Shown in pieces: positions 45,444 to 56,813 of a stretch of DNA of 64,000 bases. Origin of the DNA: Plantago ovata (Eukaryota; Streptophyta; Magnoliopsida; Lamiales; Plantaginaceae). The position numbers and the translations under genes are program-made. Each line of letters starts with the position of its first letter. The stretch's first letter is position 1. Under the pieces are notes generated by a model that was not told where the DNA came from, did no database searches, and saw only the letters and a list, made by a program, of their open reading frames with translations. Location of the stretch: positions 34,398,160 to 34,462,159 of the forward strand of contig CM051457.1 of the NCBI GenBank assembly GCA_028274465.1, in the 5' to 3' direction.

Positions 45444-48400
45444 CTATTTTTCAAGAAGAATACGGTTCACAACATCAACTGGCAGAGCATAGGCCGGATC
45501 TATAGGTTTCAATCCCAGATATTCAAGAAGTGAAAGGCCTACAATCATAAAAGAATAAAATAATTTGAACCCGAAGAAAGGTAAGGTCATCAAAAGATTA
45601 AGATAATATACATTGGAAATGGGACATTTCCGATGTATTCACATATAGATCTGGAACAAATATGAAAAACAGAATTGTGATGATGTGCCTTACTCTTACC
45701 TGCAACACCAAAGTAGGTATGGAATACATCAACAGCATCATCTGGCCTATCTGAAATTCCACCATTTTCCATATCCTAACATAAATAGACATTGTTATCA
45801 GGGATTCTTCAAGTTATATGACTGTAAATGATGCCATTGCCCTCCCGAATGTTACCTGGCATTCCAAAATAAATTTAGCAAGCCTCCCTTTATCAATCCA
45901 GTGAACTCTATCAATCATAATTAAACTAGAAAGGACCCACCACGAGTAACAGACCTATAGTAGCAAAATTAAGCCACTAAGTTAAACATGTTTTAGTAAT
46001 TTGGTATATAAATAATTTGTACAAAGAGACAGATACACACATCAGGGAGCTTCTCAGGGCGCCCATTTAAACCTCCAGATTTCACTTGTCGCTCGCACAA
46101 CCACCATCCAAGAAGGTCCTTGTCCACGTGATGCAGAGAGCCAGTGATGGCAAGAGCTCCCACACAACAGAATACTGAACAGTGAAAGAATGAATTTTAT
46201 ATAACAATAAATTTACTTTTCCCAAGATAATGGGATATATAAGTGAATATGTGGCTACAACTGGATCTACCAAAAGTAAAGAGTGTTATACTCATCGGAT
46301 TGTATTTTACCAAGACGTATTTGCTTGCAAATATATTTCTAGTTTTGTATCCTACATCAACTCATCTGGTACTTGATCTTCAGTAACTCAATAGATTGAT
46401 TGCTTCAATCAGCCAATTTAGAAAACAATTACTATTAGCATGTCATAACATGTGAAACTTTTATCCCACAGGTGCTATATATTCTTGACGATTTCTGAAC
46501 TATAGAATTCATAAGTTAACAAACACGAAAAGATAATGCATATAACTTTGCCCTGCATGAGATTCTGCTCCAGGTGTGCATCCAAATCCACCATCTAAAT
46601 TCTTGCAACTCACAATGTACTTTACAGCTGTTTCCACATTGATTATATCCAAACGCCGTAATAGGGCAAGCGAGCATATGGCAATGTATGAAAACCTAGT
46701 ATCAATCTCACCCCACATATCACCTGCGAAGGAACCGTCTTCATTTTGTAGGTTGGCAATATCTATCTAACTGGTTAAGTTAACTGAAACATTGCACGCC
46801 ATATATTAAAATTCAGAAAAAACGACTATCAGATTAGAAAGAAGCAAGAACGAAACCACTTTATAAAAAGAAAACAGCCAGATTTGGTGCAGAATTAGCA
46901 ACTGGCATCTTAGCTGTAAGTGTCACTATTTCAAGGGTGTTGACATAGGATTCACCTATAGGTTCACTCAACCCCTAGATTCGGGAAACAGAGCACTTTG
47001 CTGTCTGTTTTAGTTTTACCTATTCTAACATTAATTGTTCCACAGCTGTAGTTATTTTACTTGTGCAAGAAGTTTATTATAACGTGGGAATTGTCAGATT
47101 ACAAGAAGGAAGAGACTTATTCAAAAAGAAATAAAAAAGGAAATCAAGTATTAATAGGAAAAGTAGTTCTTTAAGAAGAAGTTTATTCCTAATAGAAGAC
47201 TAATTCCAAATCTTGTCCAGATTCATCAAGACGTGTTTCCTCATGGTATTCAACAAGGCTTTTCACTACTATATATACAGAAGGGTCGACTACACAGAAA
47301 CTACACAACATAGACGAAGAGCTAGCAATCAGTTTTACAGAGAGTTTAGGTTCTTTTATTGTTTTAGTTTACATGTTTTTTATACTAGTTTATATTCTAG
47401 ACTTTTCTAACAGCGTATTGAAGGTAGAATAGAGATTGGTTTCTATATCTTATAATTTACTAGTGTTGTTTTACTAGGATAGATATTTAGAGTATACAGC
47501 GTTGTACGAACAAGATCTTTTCTAGTTGATTTTCTGCCTTGACTGGGCATCAAGCAAGCTTACAAAAGCTGTTTGAAAAATTTCAAACACAAGTTCTTCC
47601 TTATATTCCGCCATGCTTTAATTTATATATATTATCTGTGTTTGTTAATCTGCAGGTTGACGTAGGTGTTCACTGAACCCCGTAGTCAATCGTGGACCTA
47701 TTAGTTGGTAATTTGTATCTAAAGCAAGTTATACCGATCCTACATTCTTTCATTAGCAACAATGATAATTCGACACTCCAACAATGGTCTATAAAACTCA
47801 TGCATTACAGAAGTTTCAAGTGCTACCCTTGAGATATAAATGTAAGGATTCAAGGATACAATTTGAGACTTTCTCAATGTCAAGAATGTCTAGCTTGTCA
47901 AAGAGTGCTAGAACCTGAATAGCACTAAGCGTGTAGAGCATATGTGGATCATTTCCTATGTTACCACCAAATCCACCTACATTCTCGAAACAAGAAGAAG
48001 ATATTTTCATCAGAACCATCTTATGAATAACCATAGGTTGAGTCCTCGACTAATTCTTGATTACAAAACCATATTAAAAACAAAATGAAAAGAAAACAAA
48101 ATGAAAGGAAAACAGATAAGAATCTGGTGGAACGGAAATGAACTAACACTTTGGATACGACAAATTCAGGTTCAAGAATACAGACCAGATTCATCTTGGC
48201 ACCGCATGATCCACGAAACCACCTCTTCTTGATCAACCACATCAAGCATTCCCAAGATATCAAGAGTCGTCAATCCCCAGTATGCACCATTCAGTCTCAG
48301 GTGCTCCATCACCATCGATGCAAAATCATCCTTTTCCTGAGGTGCATAAACATCAATGTCAATCAAACTAGTAACAACACTCGTAAACAATCATGTTAGT

Positions 48401-48796
48401 CAAGTTTCATTCACTAACGCATTTTAGCATGCACATAGATATGTCCCATATCTATCCGCCTGTTCTGCATTTAAAGCAGCAAGCCAACACTACTTCAAAT
48501 TAATTCTAAATCATATTGGAAATTAAATTTGAAATTTAAATTAAATTTTATGCAAAATAAAATCATTATATTTCCACAATATTAGTTCCGAAAGATAATA
48601 ATTATTTGTATGCACGATTTAGGGTTAGTTTGAATTCAAACAGATACTCGAAAATGAATTGGACATGGGGATAAACTTAAACATCAAAATTCCTCCAAAT
48701 GGGAAATATAGTGAAACTGGGGCAGGCAAGCAAGAAGCATACCTTTTCAACTGATAAGATGTATTTGATATGCTTTTCGACTTTGAGTTCTCCCAT
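45444..48796 (-). CDS. RGTB: Rab geranylgeranyltransferase (type II) beta subunit, complete 8-exon gene
   Basis: Exons on the minus strand are 48743-48796, 48186-48336, 47860-47976, 46547-46762, 46041-46174, 45856-45954, 45700-45775 and 45444-45538. All introns are GT-AG and every junction keeps the frame, giving 313 residues, the usual length. With the alpha subunit and REP it attaches geranylgeranyl groups to C-terminal cysteines of Rab GTPases. [63 protein letters not shown] and [12 protein letters not shown] mark successive prenyltransferase repeats. Predicted zinc ligands are Asp224, Cys226 (LPDVCYSWW) and His276 ([11 protein letters not shown]). Exon 4 ends in an atypical GTTATA donor. 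No break is seen, so it is probably functional. Confidence 0.95.
46763..47859 (-). other. Large RGTB intron 3 with a probable insertion
   Basis: This 1097-bp intron is far longer than most of its neighbours. Near-identical sequences flank its middle: GTTGACATAGG...GGTTCACTCAACCCC at about 46939-46985 and GTTGACGTAGGTGTTCACTGAACCCC at 47656-47681. Between them is about 670 bp with a TATATATACAG box near 47271-47281. This may be a solo LTR or another transposon, class unknown. Confidence 0.4.
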
Positions 48797-49216
48797 TCTG
48801 CGATTCAAAAGTACATATACTAAATAATATAACAAAAATCGTGAGAAACAGTTGAAGATAATGGTGGACAGCCAGTGAAATCACCGGAGGCGGCGGATTG
48901 GATCATATGAGTCACGGCGGAGTTGAACTAACGGTCGGGTCAGATCGTTACTTAACCCCCGGATCAGAATCGGGCTAAAGAAGTCAACTTCAAAGCCTCA
49001 AAGCCTAGTAAAGTAAAAGTAGTAATCACATCTTTATTTTGGGCTATGTATGGGCCTTATATTTTTTCTTTTATTGGGCTATGTCATGGCTCAAAGCCTC
49101 AAAGTAGTGACAGTTGTGAAGGGACAATGTTGGGACAATTTAGTGCAACGGTGTAACACCATCACAAGCACCACGCTGAGTGCGGTGTTACATTGCTACA
49201 AAAGACACCCCAAACT
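48797..49216. other. RGTB upstream region
   Basis: Contains the RGTB 5' UTR and promoter on the minus strand. A 9-bp inverted repeat TGTAACACC/GGTGTTACA lies at about 49153-49193. No other gene is seen. Confidence 0.4.
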
Positions 49217-49597
49217 AGGGTTGTATTTCAAACCGAACGAACCGAACAAGAGGCTTATCGAACGTTCGTTCGTTAAGCATATAGTATGTTCGGTTCATGT
49301 TCGTGTTCGACGAACAATTCATAGCCTGTTCATGTTCGGTTCGTTAAAATAATAGAATGTTTGTGTTCGTTCGTTAACGTTAGTTCGATAACGTTCGTTC
49401 GTGTGTTCATCTGTTCACGAACATTCATTAACACAATAAAAAGCCTAAAAACTAACAATACTAATACTACAAAATTAATTTAAATATCCTGCCAATAAGT
49501 GTCTAAGAACTTTATATAAGTCACTATAACAATATAAAATTAACACCAAACATTTAACAAAGCACAAAACAAGTCTGCAAAATTAACAGCAAACATT

Positions 49598-49930
49598 CAC
49601 TACAAGGAAAACTGATTTTAGCGACGGATGTCATCCGTCGCTATAGGTCAGCGATCCGTCGCTACAGGCGATTAGCGACGGACTCTCCGTCGCTAAATAG
49701 GACGTCGCTAAAATAAATAGTGACGGTTAAACCCATCCGTCGCCAGATTATAGCGACGGATAAACCTATCCGTCTCCCTAGTGGTTGTTGACCATTATGG
49801 AGACGGAACAAATTATCCGTCGCTATTATTTGACGACGGATGGGTTTATCCGTCACTAAAAGGATGTGACACGTGTCCTTCCCTGGCCTAGTGTTCTGGG
49901 CGACAGATAGAGTAATCCGTCGTTATATTT
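49598..49930. repeat. Left subterminal repeat region of the CACTA composite
   Basis: About ten copies of GCGACGGA / TCCGTCGC, often as inverted pairs with ATCCGTC in between. These are the likely binding sites of a TnpA-like protein. Confidence 0.8.
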
Positions 49931-50141
49931 TATATATATATATTTTCTTAATTTCTGTTTTTGTTTTCATATTATGTTTGTTATTGAGTTAAAATTGAAT
50001 GCGCCATAGATTTATATACGATGATTGACAGTACGAAACTAAAAATTTCATTCAACAAACTAAAATAGTACGTACAGAAATACTAAAATGTACCAAAAAA
50101 AATTTATTTGTTCTAAACATATCATTCAACAAACTAAAAAT

Positions 50142-50879
50142 TTATCTGTCCGCCCAATACTGCTTCCACAGGGGCCACTCCTCCTCCGCAATCCACCCCG
50201 GCTTCTTCCCCGATGCCTTCATCTTGGCGACCTTCTTCCGGAAGGCTTCGAAGCCTTCATGTTCGAAGGCATACCACAACTCCGACTTGAGCTTGTTGGG
50301 GAGGAAGAACTTCTCCTACATTTCAGAAAGTATACAAAATTCAGACTAACATATATATAACACGGTGACTAACATATCACCCAAATAATTGCACATTGTT
50401 CTATTTCAACTAACACACGGTGACTAACATATCACCCAAACAATTGCACATTGTCCTATTTCAACTAACACACGGTGACTAACATATCACCCAAGTACTT
50501 GAGAACATACCACTTAAACCATAAGAGAAGAAGAAAGATTACTAACCTCCAGAGCATTCCAAATCTCCGCCTTCCGCTCCGAAGTGAAAGTATGCCACTG
50601 GGCTCCAAGTGGTGGGAGAACCACTTTCTTCGTGGATTCCTTGTTGATGAACTGCGCAGCATCCCTCGGCATCCACCTGTTGCAATAACATACACAAATT
50701 AATCCAACTAAATAAAACATACAATTCCAAGTAAAGACCTATTCATGTACTTACACATGCCCAGCCATGGGCCAGACGACGAGCTTGCCATTCACCCGCT
50801 CACCCGCCACGTACACCTCCCCAGTGTACCCATCATCTGACAGGTTTGCAAACACGTCTGGGCCACCAACGTTCATTGT
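50142..50879 (-). pseudogene. Transposase_24-like gene, N-terminal part only
   Basis: Three minus-strand exons keep one frame: 50755-50879 (NVGGPDVFANLSDDGY, GERVNGKLVVWPMAGHV), 50547-50676 (WMPRDAAQFINKE, RKAEIWNALE) and 50142-50315 (EKFFLPNKLKSELWYAFE, EEEWPLWKQYWADR, then TAA). Donor GTAAGT after the first exon and the other GT-AG sites fit. The content resembles the first half of the plant Ptta/En/Spm Transposase_24 family. The C-terminal half expected next is absent from this module but present at 52433-52771. Confidence 0.6.
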
Positions 50880-50999
50880 CTGTACGCATAAAATTGAAGT
50901 TTGAACCATGATAATTTGTAACAAAAAATAAAGTCTAACTTATGAAATAACTTATCTTAAGGTGAGTATATATACAACTTCTTACGAATATTTTTGTTT

Positions 51000-51440
51000 T
51001 GCATGATTACCGAAGTACAAACACATTGGCCAATGTGTTTGTATTTTTTATGCATGCAAACCATATTTAACTAAACTTCTCGTGTCATCAGGCTATATAT
51101 ATATATATAGTTCACACGATTACCGCAGTACAAACTCCTTTAGTTACAAGACTCCATGTACATTTAATTGTAATTTAAGTGTATACGGAGCCTTGGAATT
51201 AAGGGAGTTCGTACTGTTTACTCAATGCACACCATATTTAACTTATAACCTTTCCCTGGTTTACATGATTACCGAAGTACAAACACCTTGGCCCTCAGAC
51301 ACACCTTCACTATCTAGTAATGGAAGTGATGGTGTGTTCGAAGGCCAATGTGATTGTATTTTTTATACATGTAAATCATATTTAACTAACATTTCCTTGC
51401 TTGACATGATTACCGCAATACAAACTTTCCTTGCTTTTCA
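51000..51440. repeat. Diverged tandem repeat, about 120-150 bp units, four copies
   Basis: The phrase GATTACCG(A/C)AGTACAAAC recurs at about 51006, 51118, 51270 and 51411. Each copy is followed by related sequence including CATATTTAACTA. It lies within the left module of the CACTA composite. Confidence 0.7.
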
Positions 51441-51775
51441 AGACCCCGACTACACTTGATTCTTAGTTAACTTATTGTCACTTAATAAGTATAGAAGAGG
51501 ACTCGAAAAGCAAGGAAAGTTTGTAATGTTTACTCTATGGATACTAGGAAATAAAGTCCATTTATTAGTAACAACGGCATTAGAAATGCTGTTGTTACGG
51601 TGCCTGCCTACTACAATCATTCACAACACGATGGGTGTTCAGTTAAATACAATCAGTTTGCTTAAATGTCAATAAGGCTTACCAATGGGTGCAAACCAAT
51701 AAAATGCTTACTCGTCGATAGTAAACGTATAGTATTAGTTATCACCCAATGTAAGCCTAATCCAACACTTCCAAA

Positions 51776-52170
51776 CACTACAAGGGAGAGCGACTTTAGC
51801 GACGGAACAATCCGTCGCTAAAGAAACCCGATCGCTCGCTAATATTCGCTAGCGATCGATCGGTGTTTTTTGCGACGGATAAATTCGTCGTCGCTAAACC
51901 GTTGGTCGCTAGCGAATTAGCAACCGATGAGTTTTCCGTCGCGAATTTGCGACGGATTAGCGACGGAAAATTAGGTTGACTTTTAGCAACCGATGAATTA
52001 TCCGTCGCAAAAGTCACCGGACTTTTAGTGACGGATGAGTCTCATCGGTTGCTAAATGTTAGCAACGGATGAGACTTATCCGTCGCTAAATGTCCGGGAC
52101 CTTTAGCGACGGATAAGCTCATCCGTCGCTGAATATAGCGACGGATGAGTCTCATCGGTTGCTAATTTGT
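51776..52170. repeat. Internal second CACTA left terminus with subterminal repeats
   Basis: CACTACAAGGGAGAGCGAC is followed by over a dozen GCGACGGA / TCCGTCGC and GCAACCGATGAG motifs, the same style as at 49598 but different in detail. The bases before it (AAA) do not match those after 54276 (ATT). Confidence 0.8.
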
Positions 52171-52432
52171 TTTTTTGTTTTTTTTTTATAATTTTTTAGA
52201 TATAATAATGAGACCCAAAATCAAATGCAACCTGTTTAATTAAGCAACATGTTATAGAAATTCTATAGACCAAATAAACCAAAAAATAATCCAAAAAAAT
52301 TATAATAAATGTACCAAAACCCTCCATACATATAATAATAATCATACGTACACAATACTAATCCAAAATAATATCATAGTGTGCACAGTATTCATGTAGA
52401 AAATAGTAAATAGAGTCGAAAAGGATAGGGGA

Positions 52433-52771
52433 TCATGGAGTAGGTGGATCCATCCCCAGCTTCGCATACAGCTGAGCAAACATAGTATCATATTGAGCCT
52501 GCTTCGCAGCTAGCCTCTTCACCTCCTCATCCCTCTCCTGCAACTGAAGTAAGAGGGTCTGCTCTCGAGCGGAAGCTGCTGCTGCTGAAGATGATGAAGA
52601 TGTACTGGCACGGGAACGACGAGTCGGCCTCGAGTTCAATTCAGGGACGGCTGCTGCACTCCCCAGTCCCAAGCGACGGCCCTTCTCGCCTGGAGGATTC
52701 ACCTCGAGGAAAATGGCATTCATTTCCTCAACAGTGAGATCCTGATCACGAATCCTGTCCTCGTAGGCCGT
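52433..52771 (-). pseudogene. Transposase_24-like gene, C-terminal exon only
   Basis: Minus-strand exon opened by a TTTCAG acceptor reads TAYEDRIRDQDLTVEEMNA, then FLEVNPPGEKGRRLGLGSAAA, an Ala/Ser tract and a leucine-rich coiled coil (LLLQLQERDEEVKRLAAKQ) to a TGA at 52433. The layout fits the C-terminal end of plant Ptta/En/Spm proteins. The upstream coding exons are missing; only a possible 5' exon with a strong GTAAGT donor near 53870 remains. Confidence 0.6.
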
Positions 52772-54170
52772 CTGAAATTATGAAATCAAGAGTATAAGGT
52801 GTTAGTTATGTTGTTAATATACATATATTTAAACTAATATATGTATATCATCATCACACCTATTCATTTCAATGAAAAACAAACTCTTATGTGTGTTCAG
52901 TCAAATACAATCAGTTCGATTAAATGTTGGGGAGACTTTTCTATGGGACCTAACCAATGTAACGCTCACTGGTCGATAGTAAGCATATACTATTAGTTAG
53001 GGCCCAAGAAAAATCTTACCAACACACAGAAACCGATTATAATAGCATCATCACGCTTAATAGCTTATATAACATAATTAAAATAATTAACATAATTATA
53101 ATTATCAGAACTAAGTAGGCAGAATTTTAATCTTTTTAATTAATCAAACTTAATCCAACTTAATTCAAAATTTAACAAAATATTAAGCAAATTTAACATA
53201 AATATTAAGCATTAATATAATAACATGAAAACAGAACTAACTTAAGCAATTTAACAGAACTAACTTAAAGCAAATTTAACATGCACATTAAGCATGAATA
53301 ACCAATTTAATATGAATAAGGTATTAACATGAATATTATGATATTCAATTCCATTTAACATGAATATTAACCAATTTACAGTTAAAAATTATGGTTAATT
53401 TGGGGTTGTTCAAATCGAAGGTTGGATTTAGGCTAGAATATTATGATATTCAATTAACAGCAACATAATCATAGTAAATTACAGTATAACTATAATAAAT
53501 TAATACTAAATTATAGAATTATATTAAATTTCAGTTAACATAATCAATTAACATCCTCTAGTTAATTCTAACTAATTTAAAACATTACAGAATAAATTTA
53601 AAAAAATAAATATTTAAACTGATTGTTGCTATACAACATATATAATTACCATTTTACAACTTAAACAATCATAATTACGAAAAAAATAAAAAGGCCCAAA
53701 AATTAGGGTTAGGGTTCTAACCTTTTTTGGGTACGGTACAGATTGAATCGGGGAGGCGAAGAGGAGGTGGCTCGATCTACCAATTCAGCAAAAGAGAAGA
53801 ATTAAGACAAGAAATTGAAATTGACAATGAAATTCAAATTGAGAGAGAGAATGAGAGGAAGGAACTTACCGATTGGACAGAGATCGGGAGGAGAAGAGGA
53901 GGCGGTGGTGTCGACTCCGGTAGTGGCGGTGGACGGTGGTGGCTCCGGCGGTGATGGCGTGGGTGGAGAGGTTTAGGGTTTGAATTGGGGGAGAAATGGA
54001 GAAGAAAAGAAGAGAATGAAGAGGAAAATGAGAAGTCGTGGTGGTTGTGATGTGGTGGTGGTGGTGGCGTGGGTGGAGCCGATCCGTGGTGGTGGTGGAT
54101 TTTTGAGATGGGAGGAGGAGAAGGAGAAGAAGGAGAAGAGATTAGGGTTTGACTCTTTCCAATGACGAAC
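52772..54170 (-). other. Right CACTA module: AT-rich stretch and possible 5' leader exon
   Basis: 52800-53700 is very AT-rich with no coding frame. 53727-54165 is GGTGG/GAGGA-rich on the plus strand and shows strong strand asymmetry. Read on the minus strand it looks like a CCACC-rich leader with a GTAAGTTCC donor at about 53869. The plus-strand frames here are low-complexity and not supported as genes. Confidence 0.4.
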
Positions 54171-54515
54171 TGAGCTTAGAGCGCAGTTCGTCTTTATCCG
54201 TCGCTAACGGTAGCGATAGCGACGGATCCCATCCGTATCAACTCTTCCGTCGCTATATGGCTGGTTTCTTGTAGTGATTTGACAAAGAACAAAACAAGTT
54301 AAATAAAGTATGTATAATAATTATATATTTATATATTTTATGTTTATTTAATATATTATATTATACCATGTTCGCGAACAACCGAACAAAAACTACCATG
54401 TTCGTGTTCGGTTCGTTATATTAACAAACATGTTCGCGAATTATTCGGTCAAAACCGAACTGAACACGAACCGAGCGTTGACCGAACCATTTTGCGAACA
54501 GACCATCAACACCAC

Positions 54516-56180
54516 CCGAAAGAAAAGAGGTACTTGACCACTTTACATTCACCTCTCCCTCATCCATCTAACTCTAAAGTTGTTATAAATGACATCCTGT
54601 AAATAAACGTACACCATGAGTAACATTTTTATTGTATTAAAACTCTTTGTAAATATTGTCCTTGATGATCGTTGGTGCTTTCATAAAAGAATCTGACACT
54701 GTTCCTTATGTATCGAATTTTGTTAAATAAAAATGAACTGCTGTACCAGACAAATAATTCTCTTGCATGCTATGCCGAACCAACTTCTATATCTATTGGC
54801 AGATAAGGAAATTCGTTTCTCGTTAATACTAATTAATCAAATCGATCTTTGTAGTATTGTTATTACTTTATCTATGGGCCCAAAGGAATATTAACTGTTT
54901 AAACATGTGGTTACCAAATATAGTACTGTGGCGTCGTTATTAGGATTATTTTAATTGATAGCCTGAGCCCTAGGCTTGCTAAATCTTCATCGGTGTTAAT
55001 AATTAATGCCTACTTGAAGTTGCCAAACCCTTAACTAATCAAAGCATATTATGACATAAAGATGAGGTTCTTGGCGTTGGCATAATTAACAATAGTAAAT
55101 TATAGGTAGGTATACTATTTTTAATTTCCCACTTTATTTAGTATTTTATGTGTGATGGTTCTTTGATCGATCTTAAATTAATTTGAGCTTCTGATCATAT
55201 ATTTGTGGTGGAGTTTATATAAGGTAATGTCACTGATGTTTCCTTTGTTAAAGAACATACTGTATATACTTAATGGTCATGGAAATGATGAGAGATTTGG
55301 CTAATGATAGCCTTCCTTTTTTATAGAATTTTTCTTATTAAAGGAAGGAAGATTTGGTTACCGTTTGCATAACATGTCAAGATAGAAAGCGTGTTTATAG
55401 AAAAACTCAACACTTTTCGCAAATTGCATGTCTCACCAGATACTCTTTTCGTTATCTCTAAAGCTTTCTTATGGTTCTCTCTCACAGTTCAAACTGCTTT
55501 CTGACAGTTTATTATCTCCATCTCGGATAACTTTTCTGTTTCCCCTTGGAAGGCAATACAATACAGAGATTTGTGGTTGTACATTTAACTCTTTATGAAC
55601 AGCGAAGTGATACCTTTTTATTTTTACTTTTTTTAACGGCAAATCTAATTAATCTTAGTTATATTCTTACATTAATCTTATATTTCTTTATAAATCCGTA
55701 TACGTCTATACCAACCTTATAATTTCAATTATTCCCATAACTAAAAAATGTCTGACCCGCTATGCGGGTGAATGCGTTTTCTTTTACTTCGTCCGTATCA
55801 CAAAACATATGCATTTTTTTTACTCCATCTGTATCACAAAAACATTACCTATTAGAATTAGCATGCAGTTTAAGGAGAAACAATAAAGTAAGAAGAAAAA
55901 AATAAATTATTCTGATGTGTCATTGTTTTTAATAGAAATATAGTTGTCAAATTGTGAAGGTATCAAGATGGTCCATCATGTATACATGTTGCACAGTGCA
56001 CAGATGACAAACAAACAGACAAATCATAAACCTTGTTTGTTTGTTCCCAAGCTATGTTCTTTGCCTGTGCTTTGTGGGGATTATCATGTGTCCTCCTTTA
56101 ATTCGTGATTGGTACGTATCCCAACGGAGTTCATCATCTTTAGTTTTCTTGCTAAATCCCCTACACTTGCAACTCCGTGG
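54516..56180. other. AT-rich intergenic DNA
   Basis: No gene recognised. A small hairpin, ACCCGCTATGCGGGT, occurs at 55757-55771. The rest is simple AT-rich sequence. Confidence 0.5.
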
Positions 56181-56221
56181 GACTTTATTAGAATTGGTTT
56201 TTAATTCGTCACCCCCTTCAA

Positions 56222-56350
56222 CTAAAATAATGATACAAATAATGGAAGAAAAATCACGACAACAAGATTCGAACTCAACAATTTCAAGGAAAATAATTAT
56301 ACAAATAATGGAGAAAAATCACGCCAACAAGATTCGAACCCGACATCTTC
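56222..56350. repeat. Tandem duplication, about 65 bp, two copies
   Basis: AATAATG/AATAATT, ATACAAATAATGGA, AAAATCACG, CAACAAGATTCGAAC recur in order in two adjacent copies with small differences. The reverse complement contains GGGTTCGAATC, which looks like a tRNA B box, but no A box was found. Confidence 0.7.
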
Positions 56351-56561
56351 TAATTGGAATAATGACATAATGACACATGTACGCACCACATTGAAATTGA
56401 ATAAGTAAGATCAACATATTATATTAATATTAAATTGATTTGGCGTGTCAATCAATCTTGTTATTATATTACTTTAATTACTTTAATCATCTTATGCGTC
56501 TGTTTTGTTCGAATCCCTAACATCTCATGTGCTACTCCAACACCATTACCACTCAGCACCC

Positions 56562-56813
56562 TTATAACTCCGCGAAGCGACACCCTCTGATAGGGACGGT
56601 ACGTAGGTATTGTGTGTAAATTTCACCTTTTCTGTTAGAGGATGCTACGGTATTTACGGTCATAATTAACTTCTCTGGTTGAATGTAGGGATATTGGCAT
56701 CTGCGATAAGTCGTCATGAGATAGTTAGTCATAGAGCACACGAACTGGGCGTCGTTCGATGTTTGTTGGCTCAGAAAGGGTGGTGAGATCCCACAAGCGA
56801 CAAGAACATCCAT
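56562..56813 (-). CDS. Hypothetical small ORF, 83 residues
   Basis: Minus-strand frame from ATG 56813 (MDVLVACGISPPF) to a TGA. A TATATATAAG box lies about 115 bp upstream (56926-56935), and the leader between is pyrimidine-rich. The product has three cysteines in the N-terminal half and no recognised domain. The surroundings (56640-57120) could be an LTR of an unrelated element, in which case this is chance. Confidence 0.2.
   Translation of the reverse strand: MDVLVACGISPPFLSQQTSNDAQFVCSMTNYLMTTYRRCQYPYIQPEKLIMTVNTVASSNRKGEIYTQYLRTVPIRGCRFAEL

Larger units (their letters stand above)
49598..54276. mobile_element. Composite CACTA (En/Spm) element, 4679 bp
   Basis: Starts CACTACAAGGAAA and ends TTTCTTGTAGTG, flanked by ATT (49595-49597 and 54277-54279), the 3-bp duplication expected of CACTA elements. 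Both ends carry many TTAGCGACGGA/TCCGTCGCTAA subterminal repeats, some paired into hairpins. A second left terminus (CACTACAAGGGAGAGC) with its own subterminal repeats lies inside, at 51776. No main CACTA transposase (Transposase_21) is present, so it is non-autonomous. Confidence 0.85.
49217..54515. mobile_element. CGAAC-rich non-autonomous element, split by the CACTA insertion
   Basis: 49225-49440 and 54360-54515 are both dense in CGAAC/GTTCG motifs, arranged so that the two halves mirror each other. They look like two ends of one hAT-like element starting GGGTTGTATTTCAAACCGAAC and ending near CCATCAACACCACCC. The CACTA composite (49598-54276) with its ATT duplication sits between them. Exact ends and target duplication were not resolved. 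Confidence 0.45.

Noticed and set aside
49153-49193. MITE suggested by TGTAACACC/GGTGTTACA
   Set aside because: Too short and without a clear target duplication.
53727-54165. Two plus-strand frames rich in G, R and E
   Set aside because: Low-complexity GGTGG/GAGGA DNA; the minus strand reads better as a leader exon of the CACTA-encoded gene.
51776-54276. Right CACTA module as a separate, complete inserted element
   Set aside because: Flanks AAA and ATT do not match, while the outer ends have ATT on both sides.
55735-55790. Helitron-like 3' hairpin (ACCCGCTATGCGGGT)
   Set aside because: No CTRR end at the right distance and no TC start were found on either strand.
56290-56350. Possible tRNA or SINE (B-box-like GGGTTCGAATC on the minus strand)
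   Set aside because: No A box, acceptor stem or poly-A tail; it is part of a short tandem duplication.
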